Shown here: in pieces, positions 44,275-51,864 of the stretch | Position numbering within the stretch: position 1 is the first letter of the stretch | How the letters are laid out: each line of letters starts with the position of its first letter | The notes under the pieces: model-generated | What the model was told of the DNA's origin: nothing | Database searches by the model: none | What the model saw: the letters and a program-made list of their open reading frames with translations, nothing else | Origin: Aeoliella straminimaris | GTDB taxonomy: Bacteria; Planctomycetota; Planctomycetia; Pirellulales; Lacipirellulaceae | Direction: 5' to 3' | Assembly (NCBI RefSeq): GCF_024054565.1 | Contig: NZ_JAMXLR010000061.1 | Coordinates: 1 to 64,000, forward strand | Length of the DNA stretch: 64,000 nucleotides | Program-made: the position numbers and the translations under genes

Positions 44275-44328
44275 AGCCCTCGACGGAAGTCGTGGGGCAG
44301 CGCAAACCCTCGACTTCCGTCGCGGGCT
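44275..44328. repeat. Twin-arm palindrome (CGACGGAAGTCG family), copy 1
   Basis: A 22-base arm beginning AGCCCTCGACGGAAG (44275-44296) pairs with CCCTCGACTTCCGTC... (44307-44328) with two mismatches and a 10-base loop. It lies between the sigma stop and the VWA start, i.e. inside the operon. Each arm also holds a small internal palindrome, CGAC-GGAA-GTCG. Confidence 0.85.
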
Positions 44329-44340
44329 AAGGAACACTCG

Positions 44341-44898
44341 TCACTGGCTGGTTAGCTTCCGTTCGATACACTCCCGCAGCGCATCGCGGGTGCGGCGGAG
44401 CAGGGTTTTTACGCCCTCGGGTTTGAGGTCCAGGCGGCTCGCGATTTCTTCGCGGCTCAAGCGGTCGGTGTATTGCAGGTCGATGGCGGTGCGGGCGCGG
44501 CCCTCGAGGTGCTGGAGGCAGCCATCGAGCGCTTCGAGGTACGGGTCGGCGGGCCCATCGCCCATGGTTTCGGCCCATACTGTTTCGGCCGATTCCAGCT
44601 CGACTTCAACGGGCCGCCGGCTCTCTTTGCGGCGGAGCATCAGCAGGCGGCGGCGGGCCGTGGTGCGGAGGTAACTGGCCGTCTGTCGGTCGGACTCGTG
44701 GACGAAGTCGGACCGAAAAACGGCAAGAAATGTCTCCTGGACCAGGTCGTCCGCTTCGGCGGTCGTGGCCCCCAGGTACCGGACATAACGCCAGACGGTG
44801 GCCTGATGGCGGGTAACCAACAGGGCCATACGGTCGCTGGCGGCGGGTGGTGGTAAGGGGACACTCACGGCGGTCATGCTACCAAAGTGCCGGGGCAT
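44341..44898 (-). CDS. ECF-type RNA polymerase sigma factor
   Basis: A 185-residue protein with only sigma regions 2 and 4. Region 2: TRHQATVWRYVRYLGA-TTAEADDLVQETFLAVF (the -10-reading helix and core-binding helix with D-D-L-V-Q-E-T-F). Region 4: DLQYTDRLSREEIASRLDLK and GVKTLLRRTRDALRECI. No region 3 or anti-sigma domain is present. An internal ATG at 44875-44877 (seven residues shorter) is an alternative start. The YfbK-like membrane protein follows and is a candidate partner anti-sigma factor. Confidence 0.93.
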   Translation of the reverse strand: MPRHFGSMTAVSVPLPPPAASDRMALLVTRHQATVWRYVRYLGATTAEADDLVQETFLAVFRSDFVHESDRQTASYLRTTARRRLLMLRRKESRRPVEVELESAETVWAETMGDGPADPYLEALDGCLQHLEGRARTAIDLQYTDRLSREEIASRLDLKPEGVKTLLRRTRDALRECIERKLTSQ

Positions 44899-45114
44899 CG
44901 CCGAAAGGGGTCAGGGAATATGGAGCTTTCGCCGGTCGGCTTTCAGCCACCGGAGGTGCACCATGATGGGGTGGGGAAGAATGGTCAGCAAAATCGTCAG
45001 ATTCCTGCTGCGGATACCCCGCCTATCGTGGCTTTTACCAGATGATTGCGCATTTCCGACTTACGATTAAGCAAACATTTTCAGCCCAGATCCCCTAACT
45101 GCAGGCCCGAGACC

Positions 45115-45585
45115 ATGGCCCCGCAAAAAAAACGCAAACGCATTTACGTCGATCGACACGTGCAGGGCGGCATCGTCGTGCGGTTGGTACTGCTGTGGCT
45201 GGCATCGACGGCCCTGGCCGTTGGAGTGTGGTTCGTCATGCAGTTCTTCTCCGATCCAACACTGGGGCTGCGGCACTACCTCAGCGGAGCGGGTAAGACC
45301 CTGCTGCCGCTGCTGCTGGCCTTCGCCGTGACACTGCCCATCGCCGTACTGAAGCTGCTGCGGTTCACCCATCGCTTTGCCGGCCCTGTGGTGCGACTGC
45401 GGCGGATGATGACCCTGCTGGCCAACGGCCAGGAGGTTCCGACGCTGAAGTTCCGCGACAACGACTACTGGCAAGACCTGGCCGAGGAGTTCAATCGCAT
45501 CGCCGAGAATCTCAACGAATCGCGCAACCGCATCGCGGAACTGGAAGAACAACTGGAAGTACAACAGAACGCGACGCCGGTCTAA
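45115..45585 (+). CDS. Membrane protein with HAMP-like domain (no kinase)
   Basis: The ATG at 45115 (MAPQKKRKRIYVDRH) is preferred over an upstream in-frame start whose sequence is Arg/Pro-rich. Of 156 residues, two membrane helices (about 20-44 and 60-80) flank a periplasmic loop, followed by a HAMP-like segment (FAGPVVRLRRMMTLLANG and a following LAEEFNRIAENLNESR) and a coiled-coil end. Without a kinase or output domain it probably acts as a signal adaptor. It heads a cluster of Tad-like pilin genes. Confidence 0.75.
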   Translation: MAPQKKRKRIYVDRHVQGGIVVRLVLLWLASTALAVGVWFVMQFFSDPTLGLRHYLSGAGKTLLPLLLAFAVTLPIAVLKLLRFTHRFAGPVVRLRRMMTLLANGQEVPTLKFRDNDYWQDLAEEFNRIAENLNESRNRIAELEEQLEVQQNATPV

Positions 45586-45627
45586 CGGCCCGTTGTCGCT
45601 CAAGCAATCGCCTATCGCAAAGCCGGA

Positions 45628-46041
45628 ATGATGTCCCCCGCTATACGTCGCCCCCGCTGTCGACACCGTGGTATCGCCACCGTGGAACTCGCTGTGTGCC
45701 TGCCCATGCTGGCGCTATTGGTGTTTGGATCGATTCAGGCCAGCAACTTGATTTACGTGAAACACGTGATCACGTCGGCGGCCTACGAGGGAACACTGGA
45801 ACTGGCCCGCGCGGATGCCACCCCCGACACCGTCATGCTGCGGGTCAACCAGGTGCTCGGCATGCACGACATCGTGAAGACCAACGTCGAGATATCACCG
45901 ACCGGCAGAATATTCGACAACCTGTCGGCAGGCAGCCCGGTTAGCATTCGCGTGCGGGCTGATGTGCCATCGAACATGACGATCGTCAATTGGTTCCCCT
46001 GCCCCGATGCGATCGAGTGCACCGCCGTGGGACCCAAATAG
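45628..46041 (+). CDS. TadE-like pseudopilin-family protein
   Basis: A 137-residue protein of the TadE type: a basic, Arg-rich leader (RRPRCRHRG), then an A-T-V-E-L-A-V-C-L-P-M-L transmembrane helix starting near residue 17, and a short periplasmic beta domain (TNVEISPTGRIFDNLSAG). TadE/TadF are minor pseudopilins of the tight-adherence (Tad/Flp) secretion machinery. It is followed on the same strand by a TadG-like VWA protein and a second TadE. The ATPase and secretin genes of a full Tad locus are not in this window. Confidence 0.82.
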   Translation: MMSPAIRRPRCRHRGIATVELAVCLPMLALLVFGSIQASNLIYVKHVITSAAYEGTLELARADATPDTVMLRVNQVLGMHDIVKTNVEISPTGRIFDNLSAGSPVSIRVRADVPSNMTIVNWFPCPDAIECTAVGPK

Positions 46042-46086
46042 TCAGAAGATAACGCCCTGTCACCCCTCGTCCCCCCCACTCCGTTC

Positions 46087-47127
46087 ATGCGAATTGCACG
46101 CCCAACACGCTCTGGTACTGACCGCCGACTTCGCCGCGGTGCCATCCTGCCGCTGGTGGCCCTTTTGCTGCCAGTGCTTATCGTAATGCTTGGCTTCTCG
46201 GTCGACCTGGCGTTCATGCAGACGACCCGCGCCGAACTGCGGACCGCCACCGACACCGCGGCCCGGGCTGGCGCCATCACGCTGGCGGAGACCGAAAACC
46301 AGCAGGACGCCCGCAAGGCCGCGATGGCCATGGCTCAGCAAAACAGGGTGGCCAACAAGCCCCTGATACTGCGTGAGAGCGACGTGCAGATTGGCCGGTC
46401 CGAACGCAACGCCGCCGGCAAATGGGTTTTCGTGAACGGGGGCACGCCCTGGAACTCGGTGCGAGTAACCGGCGATCGGACCGGCACCTCCAGCGGTGGC
46501 GGGGTGTCGCTGTTCTTCGGCACGATGTACGGCGTGAAGGATTTTGAACCAACCGTCACGTCCATTTCCACGTTCATGAATGTCGACATCTGCCTGGTGC
46601 TCGATCGTTCGGGATCGATGAGAGGGCGAAAGCTCCGGGAGCTGCAAGACGCCGTGGATGTGTTCTTGAATGAACTGGAACAAACCACCTCCGACGAACA
46701 GGTGGCGCTCGCCAGCTATTCGTCTTCCGCCTCGCTGGACCGGAATCTATCGACCAACTATGGCCCCGTGCAGAAGAAAGTCGGCCGGTTCGACGCCAAT
46801 GGACTAACCGCCATTGGCCAGGCCCTGCAGAAAGGCATCGAGGGCGTTACCGGCAAGAACCATCGCAGCCTGTCGGCACCCATCATCGTGCTGATGACCG
46901 ATGGCAACCACAACCGGGGCATCGAACCCATCGTGCCGGCCAGGGCAGCGGCCAGCCAGGACATTGTGGTGCACACGATCACCTTCGGCAGAGATGCGGA
47001 TATCAAGCGCATGACCGACGTGGCCGACGAAACCGGCGGCACGCACTACCACGCTTCCAACGGCAGCGAACTGGTCGAGGTATTTCGCACCATCGCCCGA
47101 ACTCTGCCCACGCAGCTCACCGAATAG
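46087..47127 (+). CDS. TadG-like protein with a VWA domain
   Basis: A 346-residue protein: a cytoplasmic, basic leader, then the TadE/TadG helix (RRGAILPLVALLLPVLIVML), an N-terminal domain (to about 145) of the Tad_N type (RAELRTATDTAARAGAITL), and a C-terminal VWA domain with an intact MIDAS (LVLDRSGSMRGRKL), TDG at LMTDGNHNRG. Such fusions of TadG with VWA are widespread in planctomycetes. It follows the first TadE by 45 bases, and a second TadE follows 54 bases later. Confidence 0.85.
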   Translation: MRIARPTRSGTDRRLRRGAILPLVALLLPVLIVMLGFSVDLAFMQTTRAELRTATDTAARAGAITLAETENQQDARKAAMAMAQQNRVANKPLILRESDVQIGRSERNAAGKWVFVNGGTPWNSVRVTGDRTGTSSGGGVSLFFGTMYGVKDFEPTVTSISTFMNVDICLVLDRSGSMRGRKLRELQDAVDVFLNELEQTTSDEQVALASYSSSASLDRNLSTNYGPVQKKVGRFDANGLTAIGQALQKGIEGVTGKNHRSLSAPIIVLMTDGNHNRGIEPIVPARAAASQDIVVHTITFGRDADIKRMTDVADETGGTHYHASNGSELVEVFRTIARTLPTQLTE

Positions 47128-47181
47128 TCACCCGCTGGCCCGTCGCACCCGAGTCGCCTTCCTGTTTATCCGCCAACGACA

Positions 47182-47739
47182 ATGAAATCATTCTTGTTGA
47201 ACCATCGAGTCCGTTTTCGATCGACTGAAGAGCGACGCGGAGCTACCTCCGTGGAGTTCGCGATCTCGTTACCCGTTCTGATGCTGGTGGTGTTCGGCGG
47301 TATTGAGTTCAGCCGCGCCAACGTGCTGATCAACACCGCCAAGATGGCTGCCGCCGAAGGGGCTCGGCGCGGTATCGTGCTGGGCACCACGGCCAGCGAC
47401 ATCGAGGCCACCGTCGACAACGAACTGTCGAAGGTCGGCGTTGCCCACGCCGACGTAGTGGTCGACCCTCCGGTGGTGAACGACGACACCAAGGTGGTGA
47501 CCGTTGGCCTGAGCATTCCGCTCGATGCCCGCAATGGGTACGTCACGCCGCGGTTCTTCCTGGGCAAGAACGTGTGGAAGATCACCTCGATTCCCCGCGA
47601 AGCCAAGAACGATGCGCAGATGGAGGACTTGCTGAACGCCGCGTACAACAACATGAAGGGCAAACTCAACGCCAAGGCGAAAGCCGCCCAGAAAGCCCTC
47701 GACAACGCCAACACCAATTCGCCTCTGGCCGGCAACTGA
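47182..47739 (+). CDS. TadE-like pseudopilin-family protein (second copy)
   Basis: A 185-residue TadE-type protein: RRGATSVEFAISLPVLMLVV gives the pilin-like helix starting near 18, with Glu in the E-F position of class IV pilins (VEF). The periplasmic part contains ATVDNELSKVGVAHADVVVD and ends in a long helical tail (LLNAAYNNMKGKLNAKAKAA), rich in Ala, Lys and Asn, that is longer than in typical TadE. It differs clearly from the first TadE of the cluster (45628-46041), so the two probably occupy different positions in the assembly. Confidence 0.82.
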   Translation: MKSFLLNHRVRFRSTEERRGATSVEFAISLPVLMLVVFGGIEFSRANVLINTAKMAAAEGARRGIVLGTTASDIEATVDNELSKVGVAHADVVVDPPVVNDDTKVVTVGLSIPLDARNGYVTPRFFLGKNVWKITSIPREAKNDAQMEDLLNAAYNNMKGKLNAKAKAAQKALDNANTNSPLAGN

Positions 47740-47758
47740 CGGACGCAGGGAACACCCC

Positions 47759-48904
47759 CTACACGTTCGCCACGATCTGCTGCCCGGTCTGCCAGGCTTC
47801 GCCATCGCGCTCCACGCGGTGGTACAACGTATCGCGTTCAATCGGCTCGCGGCCCGCTTCGCGGATGAGCTGCTGAATGTCGGCCACCGACATGATCTCG
47901 GGCGTCTTGGCGCCGGCGTCGTGGTAGATCAACTCATGCCGCACCGTGCCGTCCAGATCGTCGGCTCCGTAAGCGAGCGCCACCTGCGCGGTGCCAACGC
48001 CCAGCATAATCCAGTACGCCTTGATGTGCGGGATGTTGTCGAGCATTAACCGGCTAATCGCCATCACGCGGAGGTCCATCAGGCTCGAGGGTTTCTTGAT
48101 GTTTCGCTCCGCGCCGAGTTTGGTGTTCTCAGGATGGAACGCCAGTGGGATGAAGGTCTGGAAGCCGCCGGTCTCGTCCTGCAGTTCGCGGAGTCGAACC
48201 AAGTGGTCGATCCGGTGGTACGGCTGCTCGATGTGGCCATACAGCATGGTGCAGTTGCTCTTCAGGCCCAGTTCGTGCGCGGTGCGGTGCGTTTCGAACC
48301 AGCGGCGGCTGTCGGCCTTGTGTTCGCAGATATGGTTGCGGACCTCAGGATGGAAGATCTCTGCTCCGCCGCCCGGCAAACTGCCGAGTCCCGCGTCGAT
48401 CATGTCTTCCATCACCCAGCGGATATCCTTCTTGGTGAGCCGGCAGAACCAGTCGATCTCAACCGGCGTCCACGCCTTGAGGTGCAGCGTGGGGTACTCG
48501 TCGTGCAGCACCGAAACCACCTGGCGGTACCAGTCGTACTTGGCCTGGTGGTGCAGACCACCAACGATGTGCATCTCGGTGCAGCCGTTGTTCATCGCCT
48601 CGCGACCGCGAGCCAGCACCTGCTCGTCGTTCATCCAGTACCCCTTGGCCTGCCGCAGGTCGCTGCGGAACGCACAGAAGGTGCAGCGATAGACGCAGAT
48701 GTTGGTGGGGTTCAGGTGCGTGTTGATGTTGTAGTAGGCCGCGTTGCCATTCTTCCGCTCGCGGACCAGGTTCGCCAACTCGCCGAGCTCCGGCAGCGGC
48801 ACCTCGGGCGATTCGAGCAGCAATCCATCCTCGGCCGTCAGCCGCTCGCCGGCTTCGACTTTTTCGCGAATGGGTTTCAGAATGGGGGAAGTGGTTTGGA
48901 GCAT
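47759..48904 (-). CDS. mqnE: Aminofutalosine synthase
   Basis: A 381-residue radical SAM enzyme of the futalosine menaquinone pathway, joining 3-[(1-carboxyvinyl)oxy]benzoate with SAM to form aminofutalosine. The [4Fe-4S] motif is C70-x3-C74-x2-C77 (NICVYRCTFCAFR), and the conserved EMHIVGGLHH and GLGSLPGGGAEIF follow. It is transcribed last in a run menG, ubiX, mqnP, mqnE, and is separated from mqnP by an inverted repeat. Confidence 0.96.
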   Translation of the reverse strand: MLQTTSPILKPIREKVEAGERLTAEDGLLLESPEVPLPELGELANLVRERKNGNAAYYNINTHLNPTNICVYRCTFCAFRSDLRQAKGYWMNDEQVLARGREAMNNGCTEMHIVGGLHHQAKYDWYRQVVSVLHDEYPTLHLKAWTPVEIDWFCRLTKKDIRWVMEDMIDAGLGSLPGGGAEIFHPEVRNHICEHKADSRRWFETHRTAHELGLKSNCTMLYGHIEQPYHRIDHLVRLRELQDETGGFQTFIPLAFHPENTKLGAERNIKKPSSLMDLRVMAISRLMLDNIPHIKAYWIMLGVGTAQVALAYGADDLDGTVRHELIYHDAGAKTPEIMSVADIQQLIREAGREPIERDTLYHRVERDGEAWQTGQQIVANV

Positions 48905-48930
48905 GGGTTCTCGTTTAAGGACTCGATTCG

Positions 48931-49022
48931 CGTAGGGTGGGTCAAACGGCTCTCAGGCCGCGCGAACCCACCGATTCACTGCGATGGGTCAGTGTCGCTG
49001 TCGCTCCTCGACCCATCCTACG
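48931..49022. repeat. CGTAGGGTGGGTC inverted repeat between mqnE and mqnP
   Basis: CGTAGGGTGGGTC (48931-48943) pairs with GACCCATCCTACG (49010-49022) with one mismatch. The inside contains more of the same words: GCGAACCCACC (48962-48972) and GCGATGGGTC (48981-48990). It fills the spacer between the two genes. Confidence 0.7.
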
Positions 49023-49027
49023 ATTGG

Positions 49028-50083
49028 CTACACCACCAACAAATCCAAGCACGTAACCACCAGCAGTCCAATGCTGATCACGGCGTTTACGTGGAAGAAG
49101 GCGAGGTTCACGCGGTCAAGGTCGTCGGGCCTGACCAGCCAGTGCTCGTACACCAACAGCCCGGCCACCGCGGCGACGCCCACATAGTATAGCGCACCCA
49201 GGGGGGGATAGACCACCGGCAATATTGCCAGCAAAACCACCGTCGCGGCGTGGCAACCCGCGGCCAGACGCAGGGCGCCAGGCACGCCTAGCCGCACGGG
49301 TACGCTGTGCAGCTTGGCCTGGCGGTCGAACTCGAAATCCTGGCAGGCGTACAAAATATCGAACCCCGAGACCCACGCCAGCACCGCCCCGCCCAGCACC
49401 ACTGCGGGCAACAGATCGAGCGGACTCTGCATCACCGCCTCGCCCCGAATGGCAATCCACGCGGCGATGGGACTCATGGCGAGCGACGCGCCCAGCCAGA
49501 AATGGGCGAGCGACGTAAACCGCTTGGTCAAACTGTAACCACACAAAAACAGCAGCACCGGCACGCTCAGGTAGAGCGGCAACTTGTTTGGCAGGAAGAG
49601 CAGCGTGCTGGCCACGAACCCGGTCGCGCAAACAATGGTGAACGTGGTAACTTGCGTGACACTCAGGATGCCGGCCGGAATGTGCCGGCCTGCAGTGCGG
49701 GGATTGCCCGCGTCGATCTTGCGATCCACCAGTCGGTTGAAAGCCATCGCGGCGCTGCGGGCGAAGACCATGCAGAGCAGGATGCCGAGGACTTCCTGCC
49801 AGCGGATGGCGTCTGCAAAGGCGGACAGTCGATCCGCAACAGTCGGAGACGAATAACCTTCTGGTTGCGGAAAATGGAACATCACGTTCCCCAGACCCGA
49901 CGGGACTGGTATGCGGACCGAACCGAACATGATATACGAGTCGTGGTACAACACCGGATCAACAAACGACAACACGCCGCGCAACCACCAAGCCATCACC
50001 GCACTCATCAGCGCGAAGGGCAACGCAAACAGCGTGTGGCTGAAGCGGATGAGGGCGAGCAGGTGATTGACGGTCTTTAGCAA
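49028..50083 (-). CDS. mqnP: UbiA-family prenyltransferase, futalosine pathway (MqnP)
   Basis: A 351-residue polytopic membrane enzyme that attaches the polyprenyl chain to the naphthoate ring. Both aspartate-rich motifs are present: NRLVDRKID after helix II and DFEFDRQAKLHS later. The first helix is followed by a loop of about 60 residues (VDPVLYHDSYIMFGSV, PSGLGNVMFHFPQPEGY) where family members usually have a short loop, and which is the most unusual feature. It belongs with mqnE and ubiX on the same strand. Confidence 0.9.
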   Translation of the reverse strand: MLKTVNHLLALIRFSHTLFALPFALMSAVMAWWLRGVLSFVDPVLYHDSYIMFGSVRIPVPSGLGNVMFHFPQPEGYSSPTVADRLSAFADAIRWQEVLGILLCMVFARSAAMAFNRLVDRKIDAGNPRTAGRHIPAGILSVTQVTTFTIVCATGFVASTLLFLPNKLPLYLSVPVLLFLCGYSLTKRFTSLAHFWLGASLAMSPIAAWIAIRGEAVMQSPLDLLPAVVLGGAVLAWVSGFDILYACQDFEFDRQAKLHSVPVRLGVPGALRLAAGCHAATVVLLAILPVVYPPLGALYYVGVAAVAGLLVYEHWLVRPDDLDRVNLAFFHVNAVISIGLLVVTCLDLLVV

Positions 50084-50106
50084 TGGTGTGCCTTAGGGTG
50101 GGCTAA

Positions 50107-50172
50107 TGCGGAGTACGGAATGATGCGCGAGGCGGCTGGAACACGGTGAATTCCGCATTCCGAAATCCGCAT
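50107..50172. repeat. GGAATTCGG-type inverted repeat, copy A
   Basis: TGCGGAGTACGGAATG (50107-50122) is answered by ATTCCGCATTCCGAAATCCGCA (50150-50171), an imperfect complement of iterated CGGAAT words. It separates mqnP from ubiX; a related element precedes glyS. Confidence 0.6.
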
Positions 50173-50179
50173 TCCCAAT

Positions 50180-50860
50180 TCACGCCTCTCCCCAGCGGTC
50201 GATCAGTTCGTTCTCAATGCCCAGTTGATCGAGAATCCGCGCCACGATGAAATCGACGAGGTCTTTGACCGATTCGACACCTTGATAAAAACCAGGCGAG
50301 GCGGGAAGCACCACCGCGCCGGCCTCCGTGGCGCGGCGCATGTTGTCGATCGCTGGCAGCGACAGCGGGGTCTCGCGGGGCGTGAGCACCAGTCGGCGTC
50401 GCTCTTTCAAGTGCACCTCGGCGGCCCGCTGAATCAAGTTGCCTGCCATGCCCGCGGCGATGGCGCTGAGCGTGGTGCCCGAGCAGGGACAGACGACCAT
50501 GCCGCCGGTCAGGAACGAGCCGCTGGCCGGCGAGCTCATGAAGTCCTGGTAGTGGTGATAGTGCAGCTGGCCGCGACGGACCATACCGCTACCCAGCACG
50601 TTGCTGTCGCCGGTCGAGACCTCGGTAATCTCGGCCAGTGTGTTGCCGCCAGTGGACCGCCCCGCCCCGAGCAAGAGCGAGTCGGGCGTGAAATCTTCGA
50701 GGTCGACATGCAAGTCGAGTTCCTGGCGAATCACCTCGCGGCCCGAGGGGCTAATCGATAGATGCACGTCCCGCCCGGCGGTAAGCAGCACTTCGATCAA
50801 CCGCACGGAATAGGCCGCCCCGCTGGCACCGGTGATTCCAACAACAATTGGCCTGTTCAT
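50180..50860 (-). CDS. ubiX: UbiX-like flavin prenyltransferase
   Basis: A 226-residue flavoprotein that prenylates FMN to the cofactor used by UbiD-type decarboxylases; within the futalosine pathway a decarboxylase of this type is expected. GITGASGAAYSVRL is the FMN/phosphate loop, the SSPASGSFLTGGMVVCPCSG and KERRRLVLTPRETPLSL segments are family hallmarks, and LPASPGFYQ is the C-terminal signature. About 25 residues between positions 55 and 85 (SLLLGAGRSTGGNTLAEITE) are an insertion relative to typical UbiX. The matching UbiD is not in this window. Confidence 0.92.
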   Translation of the reverse strand: MNRPIVVGITGASGAAYSVRLIEVLLTAGRDVHLSISPSGREVIRQELDLHVDLEDFTPDSLLLGAGRSTGGNTLAEITEVSTGDSNVLGSGMVRRGQLHYHHYQDFMSSPASGSFLTGGMVVCPCSGTTLSAIAAGMAGNLIQRAAEVHLKERRRLVLTPRETPLSLPAIDNMRRATEAGAVVLPASPGFYQGVESVKDLVDFIVARILDQLGIENELIDRWGEA

Positions 50861-50902
50861 GATTCTGTAGAACGGAATTCAATCCGTTTAGTGAGTCAGT
50901 TC

Positions 50903-50956
50903 AGCCCGCGACGGGAGTCGAGGGGTCCAGCCGACCCTCGACTCCCGTCGAAGGCT
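50903..50956. repeat. Twin-arm palindrome (CGACGGAAGTCG family), copy 2
   Basis: A 22-base arm AGCCCGCGACGGGAGTC... (50903-50924) pairs with CCCTCGACTCCCGTC... (50935-50956) with two mismatches. Compared with copy 1, GGAAGT/ACTTCC changed to GGGAGT/ACTCCC on both arms, preserving pairing. It sits between menG and ubiX. Confidence 0.85.
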
Positions 50957-50990
50957 ATGATTTCTCCGCGGCAACGAAATAAATTCCGTT

Positions 50991-51734
50991 CTACGGTTGC
51001 GGCTTCTCGCCTACGTACAGTGTAGCGATGCCGAACGTCATCGGGTAGAAACGGACGTTCACCAGTCCGGCTGCCTCCATTCGCTTGGTAAGTTGCTCGT
51101 ACTGCAGAAACTCGCCGACGCTCTCGGGCAGATATTCGTACGCGGCCGAGTTGTTCCGCATGACGAACTGGCCAATCCGCGGCAGCACGTTGCGGAAATA
51201 CCACCCGTACAGGGCCTTCATCGGCTGATGGCGGGGCGTGGTGAACTCGAGCACCGCCACCTTGCCGCCCGGCTTGGCGACGCGGGTCATCTCCCCGAGG
51301 CCGCGATCGGTGTCCGAGACGTTGCGCAGGCCAAACGCCACGGAAACGATTTGAAACTCGTTGTCGCCGACCGGCAGGTGTTCGGTGTCGCCTTCGACGA
51401 AGGTGATCCGTTCGCTGCTGCCGCGGCGTTGGCTTTTCTCTTCGCCCAGTTCGAGCATCTCGTGACAGAAGTCGGCCGCTACAATCGGCACCCGCCCGCG
51501 CGCTCCTTTGTCGAACGCAATCGCCAGGTCGCCCGTGCCGGTGCAGACGTCGAGAATCGGCCCGGCATCCGCCTGCGGCTTGAGCTTCCGGACGGTGCGC
51601 CATCGCCAGTAGCGATCGACATTCATCGATAGCAGGTGATTCAGAAAGTCGTACCGCGGTGCAATTTCGCCGAACATCCGCTGCACGCGAGTGGACGATT
51701 TATCGACGGTGGGCTCGGAACTGGCGATCGACAT
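50991..51734 (-). CDS. menG: Demethylmenaquinone methyltransferase
   Basis: A 247-residue SAM-dependent methyltransferase (UbiE/COQ5 family) that performs the last step of menaquinone synthesis. Motif I is DVCTGTGDLAIAF, the family-specific FGLRNVSDTDRGLGEM and post-motif VAKPGGKVAVLEF are complete, and the terminal YEYLPESVGEFLQ and PMTFGIATLYVGEKP are typical. Since no ubiquinone genes are visible, the menaquinone role (MenG) is preferred. It is first in the same-strand run ending with mqnE. Confidence 0.95.
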   Translation of the reverse strand: MSIASSEPTVDKSSTRVQRMFGEIAPRYDFLNHLLSMNVDRYWRWRTVRKLKPQADAGPILDVCTGTGDLAIAFDKGARGRVPIVAADFCHEMLELGEEKSQRRGSSERITFVEGDTEHLPVGDNEFQIVSVAFGLRNVSDTDRGLGEMTRVAKPGGKVAVLEFTTPRHQPMKALYGWYFRNVLPRIGQFVMRNNSAAYEYLPESVGEFLQYEQLTKRMEAAGLVNVRFYPMTFGIATLYVGEKPQP

Positions 51735-51864
51735 GGCGGCGAGCCGAAGGCGCTAGCCCCCGGAGTCGTTGAGATTGACGGTACAAACTCCGGGCGCTTA
51801 CGCTACCGGCTCTCTTGGGTTCCAATAGAACAGAATTGCCCCCATTTTCAAAGGTTGCTAAGCG

